Below, one piece after another: positions 44,311 through 53,935 of a DNA stretch of 64,000 nt. The translations under genes and the position numbers were made by a program. Source of the DNA: Rhizobium sullae (GTDB lineage: Bacteria; Pseudomonadota; Alphaproteobacteria; Rhizobiales; Rhizobiaceae); the NCBI RefSeq assembly GCF_025200715.1, contig NZ_CP104143.1:1426001-1490000 (forward strand), given 5' to 3'. Below the pieces are notes generated by a model. The model ran no database searches and had not been told where the DNA came from. It was given only the letters and a program-made list of their open reading frames with translations. The number at the start of each line of letters is the position of its first letter. Within the stretch, counting starts at the first letter, position 1.

Positions 44311-45696
44311 ATGTCTTCCTATGATTACGACCTCTTCGTCATTGGCGGCGGCTCGGGGGGCGTCAGAAGCGCGCGCGTTGCCGCGTCACTCGGCAAGAAG
44401 GTGGCGATCGCCGAGGAATACCGCTACGGCGGCACCTGCGTCATCCGCGGCTGCGTGCCGAAGAAGCTGTTCGTCTATGCGTCGCAGTATCACGAACATT
44501 TCGAGGATGCTGCCGGGTTTGGCTGGACGGTCGGGGAAAGCGCTTTCGACTGGAAGAAGCTGATAGCCGCCAAGGACGCCGAAATCGCGCGGCTGGAGGG
44601 GCTCTACAAGAAAGGGCTTTCCGGCGCCAATGCGGAAATTCTCGAGACGCGCGCCGAACTTGTCGATGCGCACACGATCCGGCTGGTGAAGACTGGGAAG
44701 ATTGTGACGGCGAAGACGATCGTGATTGCAACCGGCGGCCGGCCGAACCCGCATGCGGCGCTACCAGGGCACGAGCTTTGCATTTCTTCCAACGAGGCCT
44801 TCCATCTCGAAGAGCTCCCGAAGGCGATCGTGATTGCGGGCGGCGGCTATATCGCCGTGGAATTCGCCAATATCTTCCATGGACTGGGCGTCGAGACGAC
44901 GCTGGTCTATCGCGGTGCCGAAATCCTCTCGCGCTTCGACCAGGATCTGCGCCGCGGCCTGCATGAGGCGATGGTCGCCAAGGGCATCCGTATCCTCTGC
45001 CACGACACGCTGGAAATGGTGTCGAAGGGCGCAGACGGGCTTGTCATCGAGACGTTGAACAACGGTACGCTAAATGCCGGGGTCGTGCTGCTGGCGCTCG
45101 GGCGCGATCCGAATACCGAAGGCCTCGGGCTTGAGGCGGCCGGCGTGAAGACGAACGAGCGCGGTGCGATCATGGTCGACGAATATTCTCGGACGAGCGC
45201 CGAAAACATCTATGCGCTCGGCGATGTCACCGACAGGGTACAGCTGACACCGGTCGCTATCCACGAGGCGATGTGCTTCATCGAGACGGAATACAAGAAA
45301 AATCCGACGAAGCCGGATCACGAGATGATCGCCACGGCTGTCTTTTCCCAACCCGAGATCGGCACGGTCGGCCTTTCGGAAGAGGAGGCGGCGAAACGCT
45401 ACAGGGAGCTCGAAGTCTATCGCGCGCAGTTCCGGCCGCTCAAGGCGACGCTTTCCGGCCGGGCTGAAAAGATGCTTATGAAGCTGATCGTCGATGCCGA
45501 AAGCCGCAAAGTCGTCGGCGCCCATATCCTCGGACACGACGCAGGCGAGATGGCGCAGATCCTCGGCATCACGCTGAAAGCCGGATGCACCAAGGAAGAT
45601 TTCGACCGCACCATGGCCGTGCACCCGACGGCGGCCGAAGAGCTCGTCACGATGTATGTGCCGAGCTATCGCATTCGGGATGGGAAGCGCGTCTAG
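44311..45696 (+). CDS. gor: Glutathione-disulfide reductase
   Basis: A 461-residue FAD-dependent dimeric reductase that restores GSH from GSSG using NADPH. The FAD motif is LFVIGGGSGGVRSARVAASL; the redox-active disulfide is in GGTCVIRGCVPKKLFVYASQ; the NADPH motif is IVIAGGGYIAVEFANIFHGL; the C-terminal catalytic His-Glu is in VHPTAAEELVTMY. Start ATG 44311 has a CCGGAG site. It lies 110 bases after DUF2059, beyond its terminator, so is probably transcribed on its own. Confidence 0.95.
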   Translation: MSSYDYDLFVIGGGSGGVRSARVAASLGKKVAIAEEYRYGGTCVIRGCVPKKLFVYASQYHEHFEDAAGFGWTVGESAFDWKKLIAAKDAEIARLEGLYKKGLSGANAEILETRAELVDAHTIRLVKTGKIVTAKTIVIATGGRPNPHAALPGHELCISSNEAFHLEELPKAIVIAGGGYIAVEFANIFHGLGVETTLVYRGAEILSRFDQDLRRGLHEAMVAKGIRILCHDTLEMVSKGADGLVIETLNNGTLNAGVVLLALGRDPNTEGLGLEAAGVKTNERGAIMVDEYSRTSAENIYALGDVTDRVQLTPVAIHEAMCFIETEYKKNPTKPDHEMIATAVFSQPEIGTVGLSEEEAAKRYRELEVYRAQFRPLKATLSGRAEKMLMKLIVDAESRKVVGAHILGHDAGEMAQILGITLKAGCTKEDFDRTMAVHPTAAEELVTMYVPSYRIRDGKRV

Positions 45697-45705
45697 CGCC
45701 TGCCG

Positions 45706-47046
45706 TCAGCTTGTGAGGCGTGGCGTGCTGACGATCTTCTCGAAGAGCGCCTTCATCGCTGTTTCGATGCCCTGTGTCAGGGATACCTTAAAAAAGAAGC
45801 CGGGGCTTGCACATTCTTGCATTCGGGCGGCGATGCTGCCGTCGAAGGGTTTGACCCAATCTTTCCAGAAGTTATTGTCCTCCAGGGGCAGATAGGTCGT
45901 ATAGAGAACGGCTATCTTGATATTCTTTTTCTTCAGGTCTTCGCAGAACTTCGTATCGATCGGCTCGATGCAACGGGTGCCATTCCTGGCTCCCTTTGGG
46001 CTGGTGCAGCCGTGCGGCTTGTAGCTGTCACCAACACCATCTGAGACGAAGAAGACGATCTTCTGCCGGTCAGCGCTACTCGTGCCTTGCCCGGGAATTT
46101 CCTTGATCTCTTTTTCGATTTTGGTCAGCGCATCGTCGAAGCTGGTCTGCTGATCGTCGTTGTAGTTCTGATAGGGAATGCTCATTAGCTTGATCTTTTC
46201 AGTCGCCGACGCGATCGTAGAAAGATTTTCGTCTAGTTCAGCAACCTTGAAAAGCTGCGCATCCTGGGCTGTCTTGCCGAAGGTGTAAGCGGCCATGCGG
46301 AACTGGCCCTTGACGGTCTGGGTTTGTTCGGCCGTTTCCATTAGTGCCTTCGTCGCTTGGGCAACCACATCAATGCGGATCGGGATGTTGTTGTTCAGTG
46401 CGACATTGTAGTAGCTGTTTTTATCTTCGACACCTTGTTCGGAAACGATATGACATGCAAAGGCGCACTTGACGTCCTTGCCTTTGGCATTGCCAAACCG
46501 TGTGGCATTTTTCATATTCTCGATGGCCTCTATTGTGGCCGCGACGCCCATGGAGGGCGTGTTGTCCAGCAGCATGTAGAAGTCCATGTAGGACGGTGTC
46601 TGGTATCGCGCCGTCGCCGCGCCCCCAACGGTGACACTTTCGCGGCCCAGAAGCTGCATGAAGGTGGTCGACATAGCCGCACTGAAGGCCACGCGAGATT
46701 CAATAACGGTGCCGGTCTTCGTAACGTTGACCTCGACGTCAACTGCTAGCTCGCTCGCTTCGCCGGCCATCTGACCCATGAAAAGCTTTCGTGCGTCTTC
46801 GGAACCAACAGTGATGGTCCCATCACCCTGCATGGTCATGGCTTTGGCCACCGCCGGCGATTTCTCTGAAATGGCACCCACGGCCGCTGCGTCCGCTGCC
46901 GCATAAAGCTGCGTCCTGAGGCTGAGTGCGTGGGCGAAGTCGATCGCCATGCCGGCGGAGCCGAGGAGCGGCACGGCCAGCAATGCGGTCATGATTCCAA
47001 AATTTCCCGAACGATCGGCCGCAAGGCGGCGCGCCAGCTTCTTCAT
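45706..47046 (-). CDS. TadE/TadG-like von Willebrand factor A domain protein
   Basis: A 446-residue protein. The N-terminal RRLAADRSGNFGIMTALLAV and following PLLGSAGMAIDFAHALSLRT form the Flp/Tad pseudopilin-like membrane segment of TadG-type proteins, and LYAAADAAAVGA is conserved in that family. A vWA domain begins at FYMLLDNTPSMG (MIDAS with Thr in place of the first Ser) and includes IVFFVSDGVGDS. It is probably anchored in the inner membrane with its vWA domain outside. ATG 47046 follows GGGGA. No other tad or cpa genes are in the window, so its partner system is unknown. Confidence 0.8.
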   Translation of the reverse strand: MKKLARRLAADRSGNFGIMTALLAVPLLGSAGMAIDFAHALSLRTQLYAAADAAAVGAISEKSPAVAKAMTMQGDGTITVGSEDARKLFMGQMAGEASELAVDVEVNVTKTGTVIESRVAFSAAMSTTFMQLLGRESVTVGGAATARYQTPSYMDFYMLLDNTPSMGVAATIEAIENMKNATRFGNAKGKDVKCAFACHIVSEQGVEDKNSYYNVALNNNIPIRIDVVAQATKALMETAEQTQTVKGQFRMAAYTFGKTAQDAQLFKVAELDENLSTIASATEKIKLMSIPYQNYNDDQQTSFDDALTKIEKEIKEIPGQGTSSADRQKIVFFVSDGVGDSYKPHGCTSPKGARNGTRCIEPIDTKFCEDLKKKNIKIAVLYTTYLPLEDNNFWKDWVKPFDGSIAARMQECASPGFFFKVSLTQGIETAMKALFEKIVSTPRLTS

Positions 47047-47352
47047 ACCATTCCCCAGGATCGGGCCGATCATCGGCGAAGGCAAAGCGCGCTCTTCATG
47101 GCGGGCAGTTTCAAAATCGGGTTTGACACAAATTGCTAAATTACCCCCCAATTTTTATGGTATATTTAATGTAAATCGGAGGGCGGGATTGAAGGTGCGA
47201 CAAGGGCTTCCCTTATGAGCGCGGCAGGCTCCGCGACCCGTTCAGAACGTGTCGAACGGCGCTAGGCAAGCGTATGCTAAAGGTTTATAAGCCGCCGTTA
47301 TTGTGGACGACAGGCGCCGGGCAGCGATCCCGGCGAGACAAAGGTGAGTAGA
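47047..47352. promoter_or_regulatory. Divergent region between the TadG-like gene and the DAHP synthase gene
   Basis: About 300 bases hold the two divergent promoters. The stretch near 47130-47180 is AT-rich. I see no RNA gene or terminator. The mRNA leader of the DAHP synthase may lie here, but no attenuator is evident. Confidence 0.35.
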
Positions 47353-48726
47353 ATGGCAGAGACTTGGACCCCGAATAGTTGGAGGCAAAAGCCGATCCAG
47401 CAGGTCCCGGATTATCCGGACCTCGCCGCTTTGGCGGCAACGGAAGCCCAGCTCGCCACCTATCCGCCACTCGTCTTTGCGGGTGAGGCCCGCCGTCTGA
47501 AGAAGCATCTCGCCAATGTCTCCGAAGGCAACGGTTTCCTGCTACAGGGTGGGGACTGCGCCGAGAGCTTCGCCGAGCATGGCGCAGACACGATCCGCGA
47601 CTTCTTCCGCGCCTTCCTGCAGATGGCCGTCGTGCTGACGTTCGGCGCGCAACTGCCGGTGGTCAAGGTCGGCCGTATTGCCGGCCAGTTCGCCAAGCCG
47701 CGCTCGTCGGGTATCGAAACGCAGAACGGCGTCTCGCTGGCGAGCTACCGCGGCGACATCGTCAACGGCATCGAGTTCACCGAGGAAGCGCGAATTCCGA
47801 ATCCGGAACGCCAAGCCATGGCCTACCGTCAGTCGGCTGCGACGCTGAACCTGCTGCGCGCCTTTGCGATGGGTGGTTACGCCAATCTCGAGAACGTGCA
47901 CCAGTGGATGCTCGGCTTCGTCAAGGACAGCCCGCAGGGCGAGCGCTACCGCAAGCTTGCCGACCGCATCAGCGAAACCATGGACTTCATGAAGGCGATC
48001 GGCATCACCTCCGAGAACCATCCGAGCCTGCGCGAGACGGATTTCTTCACCAGCCATGAGGCGCTGCTGCTTGGCTATGAAGAAGCGCTGACGCGCGTCG
48101 ACTCCACCTCCGGCGACTGGTACGCGACGTCGGGCCATATGATCTGGATTGGCGACCGCACGCGCCAGGCCGATCATGCGCATGTCGAATACTGCCGCGG
48201 CATCAAGAACCCGATCGGCCTGAAATGCGGCCCGTCGCTCCAGGCTGACGATCTCATGAACCTGATCGACATCCTGAACCCGGCAAACGAAGCCGGCCGC
48301 CTGACGCTGATCTGCCGTTTCGGCCACGAAAAGGTTGCCGACCATCTGCCGCGCCTCATCCGTGCGGTCGAGCGCGAAGGCCGCAAGGTCGTCTGGTCCT
48401 GCGATCCGATGCACGGCAACACCATCACGCTCAACAATTACAAGACGCGGCCCTTCGAGCGCATCCTGTCGGAAGTCGAAAGCTTCTTCCAGATCCACCG
48501 CGCCGAAGGCACGCATCCGGGCGGCATCCATATCGAGATGACCGGCAAGGACGTGACGGAATGCACGGGCGGCGCCCGCGCCGTTTCCGCCGAGGATCTG
48601 CAGGATCGCTATCACACGCATTGTGATCCGCGCCTCAATGCCGACCAAGCGCTCGAGCTTGCCTTCCTGCTCGCCGAACGCATGAAGGGCGGCCGCGACG
48701 AGAAGCGGATGGCCGTCAACGCCTGA
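47353..48726 (+). CDS. aroG: Class II 3-deoxy-7-phosphoheptulonate (DAHP) synthase
   Basis: A 457-residue plant-like DAHP synthase that condenses phosphoenolpyruvate with erythrose 4-phosphate, the first step of the shikimate pathway. Motifs are [15 protein letters not shown] (PEP-binding and metal Cys), [43 protein letters not shown] and [11 protein letters not shown] (metal-binding). Start ATG 47353 follows AAGGTGAG; a GTG nine bases earlier is possible. A terminator follows. In many alphaproteobacteria this is the main or only DAHP synthase type. Confidence 0.94.
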   Translation: MAETWTPNSWRQKPIQQVPDYPDLAALAATEAQLATYPPLVFAGEARRLKKHLANVSEGNGFLLQGGDCAESFAEHGADTIRDFFRAFLQMAVVLTFGAQLPVVKVGRIAGQFAKPRSSGIETQNGVSLASYRGDIVNGIEFTEEARIPNPERQAMAYRQSAATLNLLRAFAMGGYANLENVHQWMLGFVKDSPQGERYRKLADRISETMDFMKAIGITSENHPSLRETDFFTSHEALLLGYEEALTRVDSTSGDWYATSGHMIWIGDRTRQADHAHVEYCRGIKNPIGLKCGPSLQADDLMNLIDILNPANEAGRLTLICRFGHEKVADHLPRLIRAVEREGRKVVWSCDPMHGNTITLNNYKTRPFERILSEVESFFQIHRAEGTHPGGIHIEMTGKDVTECTGGARAVSAEDLQDRYHTHCDPRLNADQALELAFLLAERMKGGRDEKRMAVNA

Positions 48727-48748
48727 CTTGCGCGGAACGCTGAATTGG

Positions 48749-48776
48749 AAGCCCGGCCAAGCGCCGGGCTTTTTTA
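48749..48776 (+). terminator. Terminator of the DAHP synthase gene
   Basis: GCCCGGC (48751-48757) pairs with GCCGGGC (48763-48769) and is followed by TTTTTT. It begins about 25 bases past the stop. Confidence 0.85.
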
Positions 48777-49100
48777 TTGGGCGAGCACGGACTGCTGGCA
48801 GCGGGCATCGGGGAAGCGGACGTCCGCCTCGCCGATCTCGATGCCGAGCATGTGCAGCGTGTTATAGAGCAGCTCATCGATCGGAGCGGTTACGCAGGAA
48901 CGTGTGTCGGCGATCGCAGACTGTACGGCGGCGTTGCTGCCGAAATTCGCCATGGCAGAGGGGTCGACGTCGCCGAGAGCGATTTCGGCGACGCCCGGCA
49001 CCACATCCACGCCGATGCTGGCGAATGAGCCTTCCGGATCAAAATTCCTGACGCTCTGGTTCAACGAATTGGATTTGACGCAGCCTCGGACAGCCTCCAA
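48774..49100 (-). CDS. Hypothetical small protein
   Basis: An open frame of 108 codons; only a TTG is available at the left end and no ribosome site decides the start. The segment SIGVDVVPGVAEIALGDVDP, then AVQSAIADTRSCVTAPIDEL and LLYNTLHMLGIEIGEADVRF, reads like a folded protein with two or three conserved-looking cysteines, and the third-position base bias agrees with coding on this strand. I do not recognise the family. The stop lies in the U-run region of the DAHP synthase terminator. It might be the remnant of a longer exported protein. Confidence 0.45.
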   Translation of the reverse strand: MEAVRGCVKSNSLNQSVRNFDPEGSFASIGVDVVPGVAEIALGDVDPSAMANFGSNAAVQSAIADTRSCVTAPIDELLYNTLHMLGIEIGEADVRFPDARCQQSVLAQ

Positions 49101-49129
49101 TTTCTCCGTAAATTAAGGACGGAGATCGC

Positions 49130-49525
49130 ATGACGAAGGAATATACGGGCGGCTGCGCTTGCGGAGCGGTGAGGTTTCGAAGCACGAGCAAGCCGGGTCC
49201 GGTGGTCGGCTGTCATTGTTCGCAGTGCCGGCGGCAGACAGGGCTCTATTTTGCGTCTTCGGATGTCTCCCTGGACGGCCTGACGATCGAAGGCGAGAAT
49301 TCGGTCCGGTGGTACCAGTCAAGTGAGGCCGCCGAACGCGGCTTCTGTGCAAATTGCGGCTCGGCGCTCTTCTGGCAGCGAAAGGGATCGCCGGGAGTGT
49401 CCATCATGGCTGGCGCTTTCGATCAACCGAGCGGGCTTTCCTTCGGCTACCACATCTACTGCGCCGACAAGGGCGATTTCTATGAGATCAAGGACGGCGC
49501 ACCGCAATACGCCAAGGGCGTTTAA
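49130..49525 (+). CDS. GFA-family zinc protein (glutathione-dependent formaldehyde-activating-like)
   Basis: A 131-residue protein with the zinc-binding motifs of the GFA/CENP-V fold: GGCACGAVRF, VGCHCSQCRRQTG and FCANCGSALFW. The family is named after formaldehyde-activating enzyme but most members have unknown activity. It overlaps the stop of the convergent DUF1003 gene by four bases (49522-49525). Confidence 0.87.
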   Translation: MTKEYTGGCACGAVRFRSTSKPGPVVGCHCSQCRRQTGLYFASSDVSLDGLTIEGENSVRWYQSSEAAERGFCANCGSALFWQRKGSPGVSIMAGAFDQPSGLSFGYHIYCADKGDFYEIKDGAPQYAKGV

Positions 49526-50055
49526 GCCCCTTTCGCTGCCAGCGAAGCGTTCAGGCGACCGACCTCCTCGCGCAGTGCAGCGAGCTCGGTCACGACGTGC
49601 ATGTCGATTTTCTGGTGCAGCGACAGAACCTCGAGTTCGGCCTTGAGATTCACTTCGTAATCCTTGGCTGCTTCGAAGCGGTCGCGCTCTGCCTGCCGGT
49701 TCTGCGACATCATGATGATTGGCGCCTGGATGGCGGCGAGCATGGAGAGAATCAGGTTCAGGAAGACGAAGGGGTAGGGGTCGAAGGCGCCCGTCGCGAG
49801 GACGATCGTGTTAACCGCCGCCCAAACTACAAGAAAAACGAGGAAAGTGATGATGAAGGACCAGGAGCCACCAACCCTTGCGATGCCGTCAGCGACGCGC
49901 TCCCCGAAAGATGCCTTCGCAGAGAAGGCGGCGTTAACATCAGTCGAGATGACCTTGCGTTCGTGCGTCCTCCTGAGGACGCGCTTTTCAATGTCGCCAA
50001 GTTCCTCGGCCGGCTTGTCGAAATGCAGATGAACGAAGTTCGAGATACTATGCAT
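49522..50055 (-). CDS. DUF1003 membrane protein
   Basis: A 177-residue protein. GERVADGIARVGGSWSFIIT, the helix pair FIITFLVFLVVWAAVNTIVL and FVFLNLILSMLAAIQAPIIM, and MSQNRQAERDRFEAAKDYEV NLKAE define DUF1003. A C-terminal coiled coil follows (IDMHVVTELAALREEVGRLN). Function unknown. ATG 50055 has CGGAG upstream, and the open frame continues further without a site. Confidence 0.8.
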   Translation of the reverse strand: MHSISNFVHLHFDKPAEELGDIEKRVLRRTHERKVISTDVNAAFSAKASFGERVADGIARVGGSWSFIITFLVFLVVWAAVNTIVLATGAFDPYPFVFLNLILSMLAAIQAPIIMMSQNRQAERDRFEAAKDYEVNLKAELEVLSLHQKIDMHVVTELAALREEVGRLNASLAAKGA

Positions 50056-50128
50056 GATTGGCTCCGATAGGTGACCGCTTCGGAGCCAATATTCCGCGCC
50101 AACGCCAATTGCAATGCGGGTTAATGTC

Positions 50129-52060
50129 TTAGGACCCTTTGCCGAGCAGGTCGTGCTGCGGGAAGAATCGCTCCAGAGTGCGTGCCTTGCCGAACATGAT
50201 ATCGTGCTGCAGGTAGCCGTAGTCGCGCACAAGAGGATCGAGCTTTTTCCGGTCGCGCGCCCAGTCCGCCGTCGCCTTGTTGTCGCGCGTTGCCAGCTGG
50301 TAGCGGTCGATGATGTCGTATTTCTTCTGCACGCGGCCGAGGAAGCCGGTGTAGAAGGGATGCTCGAAACCGGCGAACTTGAGGAGATTGTAGGAGATCA
50401 GCGACGGGCTGATCGTGCCGACATTCTGCTTCACGCCTTTCTTGTTCGACCAGATGACAAGCGGCGTTTCGTGCTCGCGCTTCATCACATCGAGCGGTGC
50501 CCTGCGGGTTGCGACCTGGTCTGGCATGTAGCCTGTGCTCATGTAGACGTTGCCGAGCGGCGGCAGATGGTCGCCCCAAAGGACGATGATCGTTTCGCGC
50601 TCGCGCTTCGAGGCCCAGTCCATCAGCCTCTTCAGGCTGTCGTCGGCCTCCTTTATGCCCTGCGTATAGGTCGCAAGCGTCGCGCGGTCGGCTTCCGGGA
50701 GGTTGCCGCGGATGCCGATCGTATTCCTGGCATAACGGTAGGGCTCGTAAGGCCCATGTCCCTGCAAGGTGACGGCGAAGAAAAAAAACGGATTATCGAG
50801 ACCGTCGCCCTCGCGCATGATCTCCTTCATTAGGGAGTCGTCGGAGGCGAAGATGCCGCGCTTTTCCATCGGCGGCATCGTTTCTTCGGTCCGGAACTCT
50901 TCGAAACCGAAATCCTTGTAGACCTGATTGCGGTTCCAGAACCAGCCGCTGAAGGGGTGCAGGGCGCGGGCGGTATAGCCTTCGCCGCGGAAGAAGGTGG
51001 CAAGCGAAGGCACGTTGCTGCGGACATATTGCTGGTAAGGAATGCTGCCGTAAGGCAGGAAGGCGTTCGAGAAGCCGGTCAGCGCCTCAAATTCGACATT
51101 GGCGGTCATGCCGCCGAATTCCGGCGAGAAGACGTGGCCGGACTGCGCGGCGCGGACATTCGGCATGGGATCGGCGCTGAAGGAGAGGTTCTTGAGCCGT
51201 GTCGGATCCCAAAAGGACTCGCTCATCAGCATGATGATGTCCGGCTTTTCCTCCGGGCCTGTCAGATAGCCGTAGTTGCGCGAGGGGATCGCGTCGAGTG
51301 CATCGGCGTTGAGACCAGCGGGTGCCGCGACATCGGCCATCGGAATATTGAAGAGGAAGGCCAGTATGAAGCCGTTGCTGCGGTAGTTCTCCTTCTGGTC
51401 CCACATCATCGGCACCACCTGCAGCCGGTCGCGGATGTAGGAATATTGCGAATAGTCCATCAGCGAGGCGAAGGCCGCAATCACCGGAAGCCCGAGGCAG
51501 AGGTGGCGCAGACGCGCCTGGCGGGAGAGCTTCGGGAAGTTCTGCCAGGCATAACGCCAGGCGAAAACGATGCCTATGGCGAAAAGTACGATGCCGACAA
51601 GGAGAGCCGCGGCCGTCCACGGCCTGTCGCGCACCATGACCGGCAGCAGTTCCATGATCTGACGGGTATAGAGCACGTCGGACGGATAGAAGGGGTCGGA
51701 GAGAAAGCGCTGCTTCTGATTGGAGACAAAGGCCGGGATCAGAAAAAGCGGTATCAGGATGAACGCCGTCTGGTAGCGCCGTCCAAATGCGGCATCGAGG
51801 GTCAGCATCACGATCGTGAGCATGGTGACCGTCGTCATGCCGGGCCTAACCGTCGATGTGAGAAACTCGCCGACATCGGCAAGCGTACCGCGCGCAATCC
51901 ACTCGACGGCGCCAACGCTGAGTAAAGCGAGAGAAAACGAAATTAGAATGCCGATTGCCGCGCGCGCTGCCGGGGACTGTATGCTCGACCCGGAACCGGC
52001 GGAAAGTAGTGCTGCTTTTCTGGCCGGTGCGGACTTCATTATCAACGCGATCAACGGCAT
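50129..52060 (-). CDS. LTA synthase-family phosphoglycerol transferase (sulfatase fold)
   Basis: A 643-residue inner-membrane enzyme. Five predicted membrane helices in the first 215 residues precede a periplasmic sulfatase-like domain with PDIIMLMSESFWDPTRLK (metal-binding Glu), the nucleophile region GGMTANVEFEALTGFSN (Thr), FAVTLQGHGPYEP and VLWGDHLPPL. Members transfer phosphoglycerol from phosphatidylglycerol; in rhizobia such enzymes can decorate cyclic or linear periplasmic glucans. Which glycan is modified is not known here. The start is uncertain: ATG 52060 or ATG 52039. Confidence 0.85.
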   Translation of the reverse strand: MPLIALIMKSAPARKAALLSAGSGSSIQSPAARAAIGILISFSLALLSVGAVEWIARGTLADVGEFLTSTVRPGMTTVTMLTIVMLTLDAAFGRRYQTAFILIPLFLIPAFVSNQKQRFLSDPFYPSDVLYTRQIMELLPVMVRDRPWTAAALLVGIVLFAIGIVFAWRYAWQNFPKLSRQARLRHLCLGLPVIAAFASLMDYSQYSYIRDRLQVVPMMWDQKENYRSNGFILAFLFNIPMADVAAPAGLNADALDAIPSRNYGYLTGPEEKPDIIMLMSESFWDPTRLKNLSFSADPMPNVRAAQSGHVFSPEFGGMTANVEFEALTGFSNAFLPYGSIPYQQYVRSNVPSLATFFRGEGYTARALHPFSGWFWNRNQVYKDFGFEEFRTEETMPPMEKRGIFASDDSLMKEIMREGDGLDNPFFFFAVTLQGHGPYEPYRYARNTIGIRGNLPEADRATLATYTQGIKEADDSLKRLMDWASKRERETIIVLWGDHLPPLGNVYMSTGYMPDQVATRRAPLDVMKREHETPLVIWSNKKGVKQNVGTISPSLISYNLLKFAGFEHPFYTGFLGRVQKKYDIIDRYQLATRDNKATADWARDRKKLDPLVRDYGYLQHDIMFGKARTLERFFPQHDLLGKGS

Positions 52061-52225
52061 GCTCCGATGTCATAAAAATTTCACTGAAGTTTCACACGCC
52101 TGTCATGAACGCTAGATGAACCCTCCCGGTTTCTCGGCTTTTCCCTGTGGTTTGAATTTTTCGGCCGGCAGACCCCGCGGCTTTTCATGGCGCGGGCAAT
52201 TGAAGCGGCGGGCCGCACGCGCTAA

Positions 52226-53914
52226 ATGGATGACATGACACAGGAAAACGCTCCTTTGAATACGCTCCGGATTGCCGTTGCCCAGTTGAACCCGACCGTC
52301 GGCGATGTCGCCGGAAACCTTGCAAAAGCCCGCGAGGCACGCACCGATGCGGCCCGCCAGGGCGCGCATCTGCTGCTTCTGACGGAGCTCTTCATTTCCG
52401 GCTATCCGCCGGAAGACCTCGTGCTGAAACCGGCGTTCCTGAGGGCCTGCCTCAAAGCGGTCGAGGACCTCGCCGCCGATACCGCGGACGGCGGACCCGG
52501 CGTGATCGTCGGCTTCCCGCGGCAGGGAAAGACGGGGCGGCATAATTCCGTCGCGGTTCTTGACGGCGGCAAGATCCTGGTGCTGCGCGACAAGATCGAC
52601 CTGCCGAACTACGGCGAGTTTGACGAGAAGCGCGTCTTTTCCGAAGGATCGATGCCGGGGCCGGTGAATTTCCGCGGCGTGCGTCTTGGGGTGCCGATCT
52701 GCGAGGAGATCTGGAACGATCTCGGCGTCTGCGAGACGCTCGCCGAAAGTGGTGCCGAAATCCTGCTCGTTCCGAACGGCTCGCCTTACTATCGCGGCAA
52801 GGTCGACGTGCGCCATCAGGTGGCGTTGAAGCAGGTGATCGAAACCGGCTTGCCGCTGATCTTCGCCAATCAGCTCGGCGGCCAGGACGAACTCGTCTTC
52901 GATGGCGCCAGCTTCGCCTTCAATGGCGACAGGACGCTTGCCTTCCAGATGAGCCAGTTCGAAACGGCGCTGGCTGTAACGACCTGGAAGCGCGGCGAAG
53001 ACGGCTGGCGCTGCGCCGAAGGCCCGATGTCGCGTATTCCCGAACTCGACGAGGCCGACTATCGCGCCTGCGTGCTTGGCTTCCGCGACTATGTGAACAA
53101 GAGCGGCTTCAAGAATGTCGTCCTCGGTCTCTCCGGTGGCATCGACTCGGCGATCTGCGCGGCAATCGCCGTCGATGCGCTCGGCGAGGAACGCGTGCGA
53201 ACCGTGATGCTGCCGTACCGATATACGTCTTCCGGTTCGCTGAAGGATGCGGCCGAATGCGCCAAGGCGCTCGGATGCCGCTACGATATCGTGCCGATCG
53301 AGGAGCCGGTGAAAGGCTTCACCTCGGCGCTGTCGCAGCTGTTCGAAGGAACCGACAGCGGCATTACCGAGGAGAACCTGCAGAGTCGGGCGCGCGGCAC
53401 GATCTTGATGGCGATTTCCAACAAGTTTGGCTCCATGGTCGTCACGACCGGCAATAAGTCGGAAATGTCGGTCGGCTATGCGACGCTCTACGGCGACATG
53501 AACGGCGGCTTCAATCCAATCAAGGACCTCTACAAGATGCAGGTCTATGCGCTGGCGCGCTGGCGCAACAGCCACGTGCCACCGGATGCGCTGGGACCAT
53601 CCGGCGTTGTGATCCCGCAGAACATCATCGACAAGGCGCCGTCGGCCGAGCTTCGTCCGGACCAGACGGACCAGGATTCATTGCCGCCTTATCCGGTGCT
53701 GGACGACATCCTCGAATGCCTCGTCGAGAAGGAGATGGCGGTCGAGGAGATCGTCGCGCGGGGGCATGACGTGGCGACCGTCCATCGCGTCGAGCATCTG
53801 CTCTATCTCGCCGAATACAAGCGCCGCCAATCGGCGCCGGGCGTGAAGATCACCAAGAAGAACTTCGGGCGCGATCGCCGCTATCCGATTACCAACCGGT
53901 TCCGCGACCGGTAA
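52226..53914 (+). CDS. nadE: Glutamine-dependent NAD+ synthetase
   Basis: A 562-residue two-domain enzyme that makes NAD+ from nicotinic acid adenine dinucleotide, glutamine and ATP. The N-terminal nitrilase-like amidase has its Glu in LLLTELFISGYPPED, Lys in RDKIDLPNYGEFDE and Cys in GVPICEEIWND. The C-terminal synthetase has the P-loop LGLSGGIDSAICAAIAVD and TGNKSEMSVGYATLYGD. Start ATG 52226 or 52235. A propeller protein gene follows after 21 bases. Confidence 0.95.
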   Translation: MDDMTQENAPLNTLRIAVAQLNPTVGDVAGNLAKAREARTDAARQGAHLLLLTELFISGYPPEDLVLKPAFLRACLKAVEDLAADTADGGPGVIVGFPRQGKTGRHNSVAVLDGGKILVLRDKIDLPNYGEFDEKRVFSEGSMPGPVNFRGVRLGVPICEEIWNDLGVCETLAESGAEILLVPNGSPYYRGKVDVRHQVALKQVIETGLPLIFANQLGGQDELVFDGASFAFNGDRTLAFQMSQFETALAVTTWKRGEDGWRCAEGPMSRIPELDEADYRACVLGFRDYVNKSGFKNVVLGLSGGIDSAICAAIAVDALGEERVRTVMLPYRYTSSGSLKDAAECAKALGCRYDIVPIEEPVKGFTSALSQLFEGTDSGITEENLQSRARGTILMAISNKFGSMVVTTGNKSEMSVGYATLYGDMNGGFNPIKDLYKMQVYALARWRNSHVPPDALGPSGVVIPQNIIDKAPSAELRPDQTDQDSLPPYPVLDDILECLVEKEMAVEEIVARGHDVATVHRVEHLLYLAEYKRRQSAPGVKITKKNFGRDRRYPITNRFRDR

Positions 53915-53935
53915 CGAGAGAATCCGGGAGGATGA

